Assembly (NCBI GenBank): GCA_030629475.1
Contig: DAOVOU010000037.1
Location: 1-10,258, forward strand
Reading direction: 5' to 3'
DNA length: 10,258 bases
Source: Desulfobacterales bacterium
GTDB taxonomy: Bacteria; Desulfobacterota; Desulfobacteria; Desulfobacterales; C00003060
In this document: positions 1 to 6,227 of the stretch, in pieces
How positions within the stretch are numbered: position 1 is the first letter of the stretch
Layout: the number at the start of each line of letters is the position of its first letter
The notes under the pieces: generated by a model
The model's input: only the letters and a program-made list of their open reading frames with translations
Database searches by the model: none
What the model was told of the DNA's origin: nothing
Translations under genes and position numbers: made by a program

Positions 1-14
1 AGACCCCCAGTCCC

Positions 15-1286
15 TCACGCATAGGTTTTTGAAAAACAGGCGCTTTTTCCGAGTTCTTCCTCAATCCTCAATAGCTGGTTATACTTGGCAACGCGGTCTG
101 TTCGGGAACCGGAGCCTGTTTTTATCTGCCCGGCGTTCAGGCCGACAGATAGGTCTGCAATAAAGGTATCTTCGGTCTCGCCTGAACGGTGAGAGATGAC
201 CGTTTCATACCCGGCCTCCTTTGCCATTGCCACAGTTTCCAGGGTCTCGGTCAGGGTGCCGATCTGGTTCAGCTTGATCAGGATGGCATTGGCAATGCCA
301 CGATTGATCCCGTTTTCAAATATCTTGGGGTTGGTAACAAAGATGTCGTCCCCTACAATCTGTATTTTGTCTTCCAGGCGTTGAGTCATCATTTCCCATC
401 CGAGCCAGTCCTGTTCGGCCAGACCATCCTCAATGGAAAGGATGGGATAAGCCTCTATAAGCTTCTCATAGTAGTCAATCATGGCCTGGGCATCCATCCC
501 CTTTTTTCCTTCACCCTTCAACACATATTTTCCCTTGTGGTAAAACTCGTTGGCCGCAGCGTCAAGGGCTATGGCAATCTCTTTACCTGGTTTGTAACCG
601 GCCTTTTCAATGGCCGTCATAATCAAACGAATGGCCTCCTCATTAGAGTCCAGGTTTGGCGCAAAACCACCTTCATCCCCCACTGCGACGTTGTGGCCCT
701 CAGCCTTTAAGACTCCCTTTAGTTGGTGGAAGGTCTCCACCCCCATCCTGATCGTTTCGGCAAAGGTCCCGGCTCCTATGGGAACAACCATGAATTCCTG
801 GATGTCCAGGTTGTTGGCAGCATGGGCACCACCGTTGATGATATTCATCATGGGAACAGGAAGGACCCTGGCATTTATTCCGCCGATGTAACGATAAAGG
901 GGTAGCTGAAGGGCCTGAGCAGCGGCCCTCGCCGCAGCCAGAGATACCCCAAGAATGGCATTGGCCCCCAGGCTGGATTTGTTCGGTGTACCGTCAAGCT
1001 CTATCAGGCGACGATCCAGACTTGCCTGGTCGGACGCATCCATCCCCAAGATCGCAGGGGCGATGGCTTCCTTCACGTTCGCTACGGCCTTTGACACACC
1101 CTTCCCGCCATAACGTTTATGGCGCTTGTCTCGCAGCTCCAGAGCCTCCCGCTTCCCTGTGGAGGCACCCGAGGGAACGGCTGCGCGCCCTATAATGCCG
1201 TTGGCAACCATAATGTCCACTTCCACGGTCGGATTGCCCCGTGAATCCAGGATCTCCCTTGCCGTCACATCAATGATTTCAGTCAT
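15..1286 (-). CDS. eno: Enolase (phosphopyruvate hydratase)
   Basis: Catalyses the reversible dehydration of 2-phosphoglycerate to phosphoenolpyruvate in glycolysis and gluconeogenesis; cytoplasmic. The 423-residue product is full length for bacterial enolase. Visible landmarks are the mobile-loop SGAST (39-43), GDEGGFAP (203-210, with the general acid/base E205), the Mg ligands D242, E286 (SIEDG) and D313 (VGDD), the catalytic K338 (LIKLNQ), SHRSGETED (365-373) and K389. The frame stays open upstream to 1517, but the start chosen is ATG at 1286. MTEIIDVTAREILDSRG is the normal family N-terminus, and a strong AGAGGGGG ribosome binding site lies at 1298-1291. The upstream 77 codons read through repeat DNA and are not family sequence. 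It diverges from argS across a 376-bp gap and appears monocistronic here. The stop is 14 bp from the window edge, so no terminator can be seen. Confidence 0.98.
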   Translation of the reverse strand: MTEIIDVTAREILDSRGNPTVEVDIMVANGIIGRAAVPSGASTGKREALELRDKRHKRYGGKGVSKAVANVKEAIAPAILGMDASDQASLDRRLIELDGTPNKSSLGANAILGVSLAAARAAAQALQLPLYRYIGGINARVLPVPMMNIINGGAHAANNLDIQEFMVVPIGAGTFAETIRMGVETFHQLKGVLKAEGHNVAVGDEGGFAPNLDSNEEAIRLIMTAIEKAGYKPGKEIAIALDAAANEFYHKGKYVLKGEGKKGMDAQAMIDYYEKLIEAYPILSIEDGLAEQDWLGWEMMTQRLEDKIQIVGDDIFVTNPKIFENGINRGIANAILIKLNQIGTLTETLETVAMAKEAGYETVISHRSGETEDTFIADLSVGLNAGQIKTGSGSRTDRVAKYNQLLRIEEELGKSACFSKTYA

Positions 1287-1306
1287 AACACCCCCTCTTA
1301 ACGAAT

Positions 1307-1341
1307 GCGGAATTCGGAATTCGGATTGCGGATTGCGGAAT
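1307..1341. repeat. Five-unit 7-bp tandem repeat (GCGGAAT type) in the eno leader
   Basis: Five consecutive 7-bp units: GCGGAAT, TCGGAAT, TCGGATT, GCGGATT, GCGGAAT, 35 bp in all. The array lies 21 bp upstream of the eno start codon, just beyond its ribosome binding site, so it would be transcribed in the leader. All changes between units are at unit positions 1 and 6. Similar GGAATTCGG-type strings are common between genes in Desulfobacterota and other environmental genomes; their role is unknown to me. Confidence 0.85.
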
Positions 1342-1488
1342 CCTATATCACCTCTCGTATCTTGTGTGACAAACCTGTGATGCTGTCTGCGCCGCTTAGA
1401 AAAAAAGTAACCGTTCACACTATATGGATAAGAATTAGCCCTTGTGGGAGGGGCTGGGCGGAACGGATGTGGCCGAAACAAATAATAA

Positions 1489-1517
1489 AGTATACTATTC
1501 AATGACAGATTTTTCAA
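1489..1517 (-). promoter_or_regulatory. Candidate sigma-70 promoter for eno
   Basis: Read on the minus strand: -35 TTGAAA (1517-1512), 17-bp spacer, -10 TATACT (1494-1489). Both boxes are close to consensus with ideal spacing. The predicted transcript would begin near 1482, leaving a leader of about 195 nt before the eno ATG. Inferred from sequence only. Confidence 0.55.
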
Positions 1518-1626
1518 TCTTTTTTGTCCCTATCCCATCATCCCCTCGTCCAATATTGGCCGCGAGTATGGTTCCGGCCACTTCAACATCTCTGTAAAGG
1601 ACGGGTTTCGGCTCCCGCAATGCTGC

Positions 1627-1655
1627 TTGACTAAAAACTGAAAAGCCGTTAATAC
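1627..1655 (+). promoter_or_regulatory. Candidate sigma-70 promoter for argS
   Basis: -35 TTGACT (1627-1632), 17-bp spacer, -10 TAATAC (1650-1655). Five of six -35 positions and five of six -10 positions match consensus. The predicted start of transcription, about seven bases after the -10, falls at about 1662, next to the argS ATG at 1663. No other boxes of this quality were found closer than the eno promoter region. Confidence 0.55.
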
Positions 1656-1662
1656 CTTTCCC

Positions 1663-3336
1663 ATGAAGCAAGAACTTGCCTTTCTAATCCGGCAGGCCCT
1701 GCAATCTGCTTTTGAGGCTGGGACCCTTCAACAGAAAGACATCCCACGAATAGACCTGGAGATTCCCAAGATTGTGGCCCATGGTGACTTTAGCACCAAT
1801 ATTGCCATGACGATGGCGGTATCTCAAAAGAGAGCGCCCCGGGAAATCGCAAAGATCATCATTGATCATATTGAGGACCCCGATCATTTGCTCTCAAAGA
1901 CTCAAGTGGCAGGACCCGGGTTCATCAACTTCTTCATTGCCCTGGACAAGTGGCACGAGATTCTTAAAACCGTGCCTGAGGAGGACACAGCCTACGGCAC
2001 CTCACAGGTTGGCCTTGGAAAAAGGGTGCAGATCGAATTCCTGAGCGCCAATCCCACCGGCCCTCTCCACGTGGGCCACGGACGATGTGCTGCGGTCGGG
2101 GACACCCTATCAGCCGTGTTGAAGGCAGTGGGCTATGAGGTTGAGAAGGAATACTATGTGAACGATTCCGGACGTCAGATCCGTACCCTTGGTGAATCCG
2201 TATTTGTTCGCTATCAGCAACTCCTTGGAAAAACCGTCGATTTGTCAGCAGGGAACTATCAGGGAAGTTACATCAAGGATTTGGCCCGCATACTCCTTGA
2301 TCAAGAAAGGGAACGCTTGCTGGGCATGCCCGAGGAGGAGGCCGTCACGCTTTGTGCCAGATTTGCGGCCACGAGAATCCTTGCAGGGATCCGGGAAGAC
2401 CTGGTGGCCTTTGGTGTCTCCTTTGGCCACTGGTTCAGTGAGCAGTCCCTGTATGAGTCGGGCACTGTCCAGGCCGTGATTCAAGATCTCAAAAGCCAGG
2501 ATATCGTCTATGAACATGATGGGGCCCTGTGGTTTCGGACCAAAGACTTTGGTGATGAAAAGGACCGGGTCGTGGTTCGGGCCAATGGCTTGACTACATA
2601 CTTTGCCTCAGATATTGCCTATCATAAAGACAAGTTTGAGCGGAAGTTCGACCGCATCATCGATATCTGGGGAGCAGATCACCACGGCTACGTTCCTCGC
2701 GTTTCAGCTTCGATCCGGGCCTTTGGATACGACGGAGACCGGTTTCAGGTCCTTCTGATTCAATTGGTTAACCTCCTTCGAGACGGCAAACCCGTGACCA
2801 TGTCAACACGGGCAGGTGAATTCGTTACCCTGAGGGAGGTCATAGATGAGGTGGGGCGGGATGCGGCACGCTTTTTGTTCTTATTGCGCCATTATGAGAG
2901 TCCGCTTGACTTTGATCTGGAACTGGCCAAAAAGCAGTCTAATGATAATCCGGTCTACTATGTGCAATACGTCCATGCAAGAATTTCCAATATTCTCAAA
3001 AAAGCCGAGGAACGGGGTTACAGGGAGATTGACTGGCACGACGACTTCTCCAGGATATTGACTCTTCCTGAGGAGATCCAGCTAATAAAGCTCATGGCCC
3101 GTTACCCAGATGTCGTGGCCAGAAGCGCCCGTTTGATGGAGCCTCATCGTATTCCGTTCTACATGAAAGAATTATCAGCAGCCTTTCATGCCTACTATCA
3201 CGACCGCAACAAGCACAAGGTGGTAAGTGATGATGCCAAACTCTCCGCAGCAAGGCTATACCTGGTCTCTGCTATCCGGATCATCATAAGGAATGGGCTG
3301 GCCCTGATGGGCGTGTCGGCACCGGAAAGCATGTAA
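1663..3336 (+). CDS. argS: Arginyl-tRNA synthetase
   Basis: Class I synthetase that charges tRNA(Arg) with arginine using ATP; cytoplasmic. The 557 residues match the usual bacterial length. The order is an ArgRS-specific N-terminal domain (about 1-90), a Rossmann catalytic core with the HIGH-type motif HVGH at 136-139 inside SANPTGPLHVGHGR, a degenerate KMSKS-type loop VTMSTRAG (378-385) followed by FVTL, and a DALR-type helical anticodon-binding domain (about 430-557) beginning near NPVYYVQYVHAR. MKQELAFLIRQAL is a typical family N-terminus, so ATG 1663 is probably right. However, no Shine-Dalgarno sequence precedes it, and the candidate promoter's start point coincides with the ATG, which suggests a leaderless message. 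The stop codon abuts the next gene's ATG, so this is the first gene of the run that ends with mutL. Confidence 0.98.
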   Translation: MKQELAFLIRQALQSAFEAGTLQQKDIPRIDLEIPKIVAHGDFSTNIAMTMAVSQKRAPREIAKIIIDHIEDPDHLLSKTQVAGPGFINFFIALDKWHEILKTVPEEDTAYGTSQVGLGKRVQIEFLSANPTGPLHVGHGRCAAVGDTLSAVLKAVGYEVEKEYYVNDSGRQIRTLGESVFVRYQQLLGKTVDLSAGNYQGSYIKDLARILLDQERERLLGMPEEEAVTLCARFAATRILAGIREDLVAFGVSFGHWFSEQSLYESGTVQAVIQDLKSQDIVYEHDGALWFRTKDFGDEKDRVVVRANGLTTYFASDIAYHKDKFERKFDRIIDIWGADHHGYVPRVSASIRAFGYDGDRFQVLLIQLVNLLRDGKPVTMSTRAGEFVTLREVIDEVGRDAARFLFLLRHYESPLDFDLELAKKQSNDNPVYYVQYVHARISNILKKAEERGYREIDWHDDFSRILTLPEEIQLIKLMARYPDVVARSARLMEPHRIPFYMKELSAAFHAYYHDRNKHKVVSDDAKLSAARLYLVSAIRIIIRNGLALMGVSAPESM

Positions 3337-3999
3337 ATGCAAATCTTGCATCCAGTGGTGGCAAAAAAACGAGCAAACAAACAAAAACCGTCAGGGCAAA
3401 AAAAGCGTGCCCCTATTCAGCTCACGCGCAAACAGCTTTTTCTTTGGTTGGGGCTCGCCTTTCTTGTGATGGTTTGGATGTTCACCCTGGGTATTTTAGT
3501 GGGGCGCGGTCTTTCTCCGGTCCGTTTTGATGTGCCAAAACTCAAAAGAGAGCTCATGGCTCTGAAACAGGAGGCATTGAAAAGAGATCAGGCACGCTTC
3601 AAGGTTGAAACAGATTACCTTTCCGGGAACCCGGACCTTGATTTTTACAAAATCCTTACAGATAAGAAGGAAGAGGCCCGTCTCAAGTTTGCAAAAGCTT
3701 ATAAGCAGACCGCAAAGCCCGACGTAAAATCTCCGGAAGTCTTTAAGCCAAAGAAGATGGGAGGGCGGGGGCTCTTGACCATCCAGGTCGCATCGTTAAA
3801 GAATGCCAGGAAGGCCAGGCAGGAGGTAGCCCGTCTTAAACGTAAAGGGTATGAGGCATATGAGGTAACGGTAAACGTGCCTGGAAAGGGGACCTATCAT
3901 AGGGTGCGGGTGGGCCATTTTGCGGATTCCAGCGAGGCCGGCCGGGTAGCTGCAAGGCTTAAGCAGGATAAACTTGAAACAGTGATTGTAAGGGAATGA
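3337..3999 (+). CDS. SPOR-domain, single-pass membrane protein
   Basis: A 220-residue protein with a basic cytoplasmic N-terminus (about 1-33, many K/R), one hydrophobic membrane segment (about 34-56, rich in L, F, W, V), a charged linker with coiled-coil-like stretches (about 65-142), and a C-terminal SPOR domain (about 145-219, LTIQVASLKNARKARQE ... YHRVRVGHFADSSEA). SPOR domains bind glycan strands stripped of stem peptides at division septa, so a role in cell-wall remodelling or division is likely, with the C-terminus outside the inner membrane. Topology matches FtsN/DedD-like proteins, but nothing identifies it as either. ATG directly follows the argS stop (ATGTAAATG), and GGAAAG at 3324-3329 inside argS can serve as ribosome binding site, so the pair is probably translationally coupled. 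Why a septal protein is tied to ArgRS is not apparent from sequence. Confidence 0.9.
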   Translation: MQILHPVVAKKRANKQKPSGQKKRAPIQLTRKQLFLWLGLAFLVMVWMFTLGILVGRGLSPVRFDVPKLKRELMALKQEALKRDQARFKVETDYLSGNPDLDFYKILTDKKEEARLKFAKAYKQTAKPDVKSPEVFKPKKMGGRGLLTIQVASLKNARKARQEVARLKRKGYEAYEVTVNVPGKGTYHRVRVGHFADSSEAGRVAARLKQDKLETVIVRE

Positions 4000-4032
4000 A
4001 GTAGGCACTTTAGATCACTTGGGGGTATCGCC

Positions 4033-4320
4033 ATGAAAATTACCAGGGACGAGGTCGTCCATGTAGCAAAATTGGCCCGGCTGAATCTTGATGAGGAGGC
4101 CATAGAGCTCTATACCAGGCAATTAGGAGACATCCTGACCTATATGGACACCCTCAACCGTGTTGACACCAAGGATGTACCTCCCACCTCTCATGCCATT
4201 TTCATAAACAACGCGTTTCGTGAGGATGAGGTCAAGGCCTCCGTTCCTGTAGAACGCGCTTTGGCGAACGCTCCCCAGTCTGAAGATGGAAGCTTTGTAG
4301 TGCCAAAGGTAATAGGGTAA
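4033..4320 (+). CDS. gatC: Asp/Glu-tRNA amidotransferase subunit C
   Basis: Small subunit of the GatCAB amidotransferase, which turns Glu-tRNA(Gln) into Gln-tRNA(Gln) and/or Asp-tRNA(Asn) into Asn-tRNA(Asn). GatC wraps around GatA and helps hold it to GatB. The 95-residue length is standard. Family landmarks are VAKLARLNLDEE (11-22), the helix ILTYMDTLNRVDT (34-46), FREDEV (62-67) and the C-terminal NAPQSEDGSFVVPKVI (79-94). A G-rich ribosome binding site (TTGGGGG) precedes the ATG at good distance. It lies 33 bp after the SPOR gene. gatA follows after a 211-bp gap filled largely by a repeat element; in many genomes the two genes are adjacent or overlap. Confidence 0.95.
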   Translation: MKITRDEVVHVAKLARLNLDEEAIELYTRQLGDILTYMDTLNRVDTKDVPPTSHAIFINNAFREDEVKASVPVERALANAPQSEDGSFVVPKVIG

Positions 4321-4390
4321 GGTCTCGGAATTTGAACAACCTGTTGCAATCACGCAGCTTTTGGTAGCCATCTATTTATGCAATCGACAT

Positions 4391-4504
4391 GGAATGTTGG
4401 AATGTTGGAATAATGGAATATTGGGTCCAAAAGCGGAAGAAAGCATTTTTTAGTCTTTTTCCCTCTATGCCCATCATTCCATCATTCCATTATTCCATTA
4501 TTCC
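4391..4504. repeat. Inverted pair of four-unit GGAATNNT arrays
   Basis: The left arm (4391-4425) is four 8-bp units GGAATGTT, GGAATGTT, GGAATAAT, GGAATATT followed by GGG. The right arm (4470-4504) is the same design on the other strand: read on minus, GGAATAAT, GGAATAAT, GGAATGAT, GGAATGAT, then GGG. Arms of 35 bp each enclose 44 bp and could pair at about 28 of 35 positions; every mismatch falls in the variable NN positions. The right arm is followed by CAATTGCGTAGCGAAGCGGAG, whose reverse complement flanks the copy at 9720. The element fills most of the gatC-gatA gap. It contains no ORF and no T-tract typical of a terminator next to its stems. Confidence 0.9.
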
Positions 4505-4520
4505 AATTGCGTAGCGAAGC

Positions 4521-4534
4521 GGAGCCAAGTTTTG
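4521..4534 (+). promoter_or_regulatory. Ribosome binding site and TTG start of gatA
   Basis: GGAG (4521-4524) lies seven bases before a TTG start codon (4532-4534). No in-frame ATG or GTG precedes it in the adjoining repeat, and the next residues, MDLYRLTIHETHDLL, match the GatA N-terminus. The GGAG overlaps the conserved flank of the GGAATNNT element, so part of the initiation site seems to derive from repeat DNA. Confidence 0.7.
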
Positions 4535-5989
4535 GATCTGTATCGATTAACCATACACGAAACCCATGATCTCCTGACGAGGGGAGAGGTCACTTCTGTA
4601 GAGCTAACCTCTGCGGTTTTTGACCGCATAGGACAGGTTGAGGACAGGACCGGGGCCTACCTCATGTTAGTGAAGGACCGGGCTATGGCTGAAGCTGAAG
4701 CGGCAGACGAGGTGATCAGACAGGGCACCGGTGGGCCGCTTACAGGTGTCCCGCTGGCTATTAAAGATATTCTCTGCACAGAGGGGATCAGAACGACCTG
4801 TGGCTCGAAGATATTGGAAAACTTCATCCCACCTTATAGCAGCACGGTTGTAAACAAACTCAAGAAGGCCTATGCCGTCATTGTCGGGAAAACCAATATG
4901 GATGAATTCGCGATGGGTTCCTCCACCGAACACTCAGCCTTTATGGTAACCCGGAACCCGTGGGATTTGACACGGATTCCCGGAGGTTCCAGTGGGGGCT
5001 CGGCAGCATCTGTAGCTGCTGATGAATGCATCGGGGCGATTGGCACCGATACAGGAGGGTCCATACGACAGCCGGCTTCTCATTGTGGCGTGGTGGGCCT
5101 AAAACCGACGTACGGCCGGGTATCGCGTTTTGGCCTTGTCGCATTTGCCTCCTCCCTTGACCAGATCGGTCCCATCACCAAAGATGTGACCGATTGTGCG
5201 ATTCTCATGAATGAAATCTGCGGCTATGATCCGAATGACTCAACATCCGTGCCACGGGAGGTCCCGGACTATACCGGGGCATTGCAAGCAGGCCTCAAGG
5301 GCTTTGTGGTTGGCATACCCAGGGAGTATTTTGCTGGAGGGCTGGATGAGGATGTGGCCCAAGCGGTTAATGCTGCGATTAAGGTGATTGAGGGGTTTGG
5401 GGCAACCTCAAAGTCTGTCTCGCTTCCCCATACAGAATATGCCGTGGGTGTCTATTATCTGATCGCACCTGCCGAGGCAAGCTCCAACCTTGCCCGATAC
5501 GATGGCGTGAGATACGGTTTTCGAGACAAGGAAGCCGAAGAATTGATCCAAATGTATAGAGATACCCGATCAAAAGGATTTGGATCTGAAGTACAGCGAC
5601 GGATCATCATCGGCACTTATGCCCTGTCGGCAGGGTACTATGATGCTTACTACGGAAAGGCCTCCCGGGTCCGAACCCTGATTATGCAGGACTTCAATCA
5701 AGCCTTTGAAACCTGCGATGTGTTGGTTGCGCCAGTGGCCCCCACACCTGCCTTCAGGCTTGGAGAGAAACTGGACGATCCCCTTGCTATGTATCTGTCA
5801 GACATCTTTACCCTGCCGGCCAGCTTAGCTGGAATAGCCGGAATTTCGGTGCCGTGCGGATTCAGCAAGGATGGGCTCCCGATTGGGCTACAGATCTTGA
5901 GCAAACATTTTGATGAGGAAAAGCTCATCAGGGTGGCATACAATTTTGAACAGGCAACTGATTTCCATACCAAAAGGCCAAAGCTGTGA
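4532..5989 (+). CDS. gatA: Asp/Glu-tRNA amidotransferase subunit A
   Basis: Amidase-signature subunit of GatCAB: it hydrolyses glutamine and sends the ammonia to the misacylated tRNA held by GatB. The 485-residue length is standard. The Ser-cisSer-Lys triad is visible: K78 in GVPLAIKDI, the GGSSGGS loop (151-157, cis-Ser S153) and nucleophile S177 in GTDTGGSIRQ. Other family blocks are GKTNMDEFAMGSS (119-131), VGLKPTYGRVSR (188-199) and the C-terminal GISVPCGF and LPIGLQIL segments. The start is TTG, chosen because the family N-terminus begins there and GGAG sits seven bases upstream. It is separated from gatC by a repeat element but on the same strand. gatB is not in the window, so the complex needs a partner encoded elsewhere. 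Confidence 0.97.
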   Translation: MDLYRLTIHETHDLLTRGEVTSVELTSAVFDRIGQVEDRTGAYLMLVKDRAMAEAEAADEVIRQGTGGPLTGVPLAIKDILCTEGIRTTCGSKILENFIPPYSSTVVNKLKKAYAVIVGKTNMDEFAMGSSTEHSAFMVTRNPWDLTRIPGGSSGGSAASVAADECIGAIGTDTGGSIRQPASHCGVVGLKPTYGRVSRFGLVAFASSLDQIGPITKDVTDCAILMNEICGYDPNDSTSVPREVPDYTGALQAGLKGFVVGIPREYFAGGLDEDVAQAVNAAIKVIEGFGATSKSVSLPHTEYAVGVYYLIAPAEASSNLARYDGVRYGFRDKEAEELIQMYRDTRSKGFGSEVQRRIIIGTYALSAGYYDAYYGKASRVRTLIMQDFNQAFETCDVLVAPVAPTPAFRLGEKLDDPLAMYLSDIFTLPASLAGIAGISVPCGFSKDGLPIGLQILSKHFDEEKLIRVAYNFEQATDFHTKRPKL

Positions 5990-6015
5990 CCAAAACAACA
6001 GTGAGGTAAACCAAC

Positions 6016-6198
6016 ATGAGCATTCAGCCTGAAGGTGAAGACTTAAGAAAGGCAACGAAGTGGATATCAGATAAGATCCGCTATGAACCAAATGTGAGCT
6101 TGGCCAAGGCAATCGAGGAGGCATGTGTGAAGTTTGACTTATCACCAAAGGATGCCGAATTCATGATGCGCTTCTTTTCTGAAAAGGACAAAGGGTAA
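6016..6198 (+). CDS. Small conserved-looking protein of unknown function
   Basis: A 60-residue protein rich in K, E and D, beginning MSIQPEGEDLRKATKWIS and ending FFSEKDKG. It appears all-helical, with no membrane segment, signal peptide or cysteine pair (one Cys only). The central portion, KAIEEACVKFDLSPKDAEFMMRFF, looks like an amphipathic helix-turn-helix-like pair. GTGAGG (6001-6006) provides a ribosome binding site, and it sits 26 bp after gatA and 29 bp before mutL on the same strand, which supports it as a real operon gene. I recall similar short proteins at this place in Desulfobacterota, but I do not recognise a named family and assign no function. Confidence 0.75.
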   Translation: MSIQPEGEDLRKATKWISDKIRYEPNVSLAKAIEEACVKFDLSPKDAEFMMRFFSEKDKG

Positions 6199-6227
6199 GA
6201 GGACTTTAGGCACTATCTTCCTGAAAG

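Larger units (their letters stand above)
1287..1662. other. Divergent eno/argS intergenic region
   Basis: This 376-bp gap holds no credible gene. From left to right it contains the eno ribosome binding site, the 7-bp repeat array, a T-rich stretch on the minus strand (around 1400-1407), the eno promoter candidate, a short inverted repeat TGGCCG/CGGCCA (1557-1562 and 1575-1580, 12-nt loop, no T-run), and the argS promoter candidate. The inverted repeat sits between the two promoters and could be an operator or chance. Confidence 0.6.

Noticed and set aside
189..710. 173-codon plus-strand frame opposite eno
   Set aside because: Antisense shadow of a fully recognised enolase; no ribosome binding site or family resemblance.
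1287..1517. 77-residue N-terminal extension of enolase
   Set aside because: It reads through the 7-bp repeat and the promoter region. The family N-terminus and a strong ribosome binding site place the start at 1286.
4391..4504. Rho-independent terminator between gatC and gatA
   Set aside because: The arms pair imperfectly, are AT-rich, the loop is 44 nt, and no T-run follows either stem on the coding strand.
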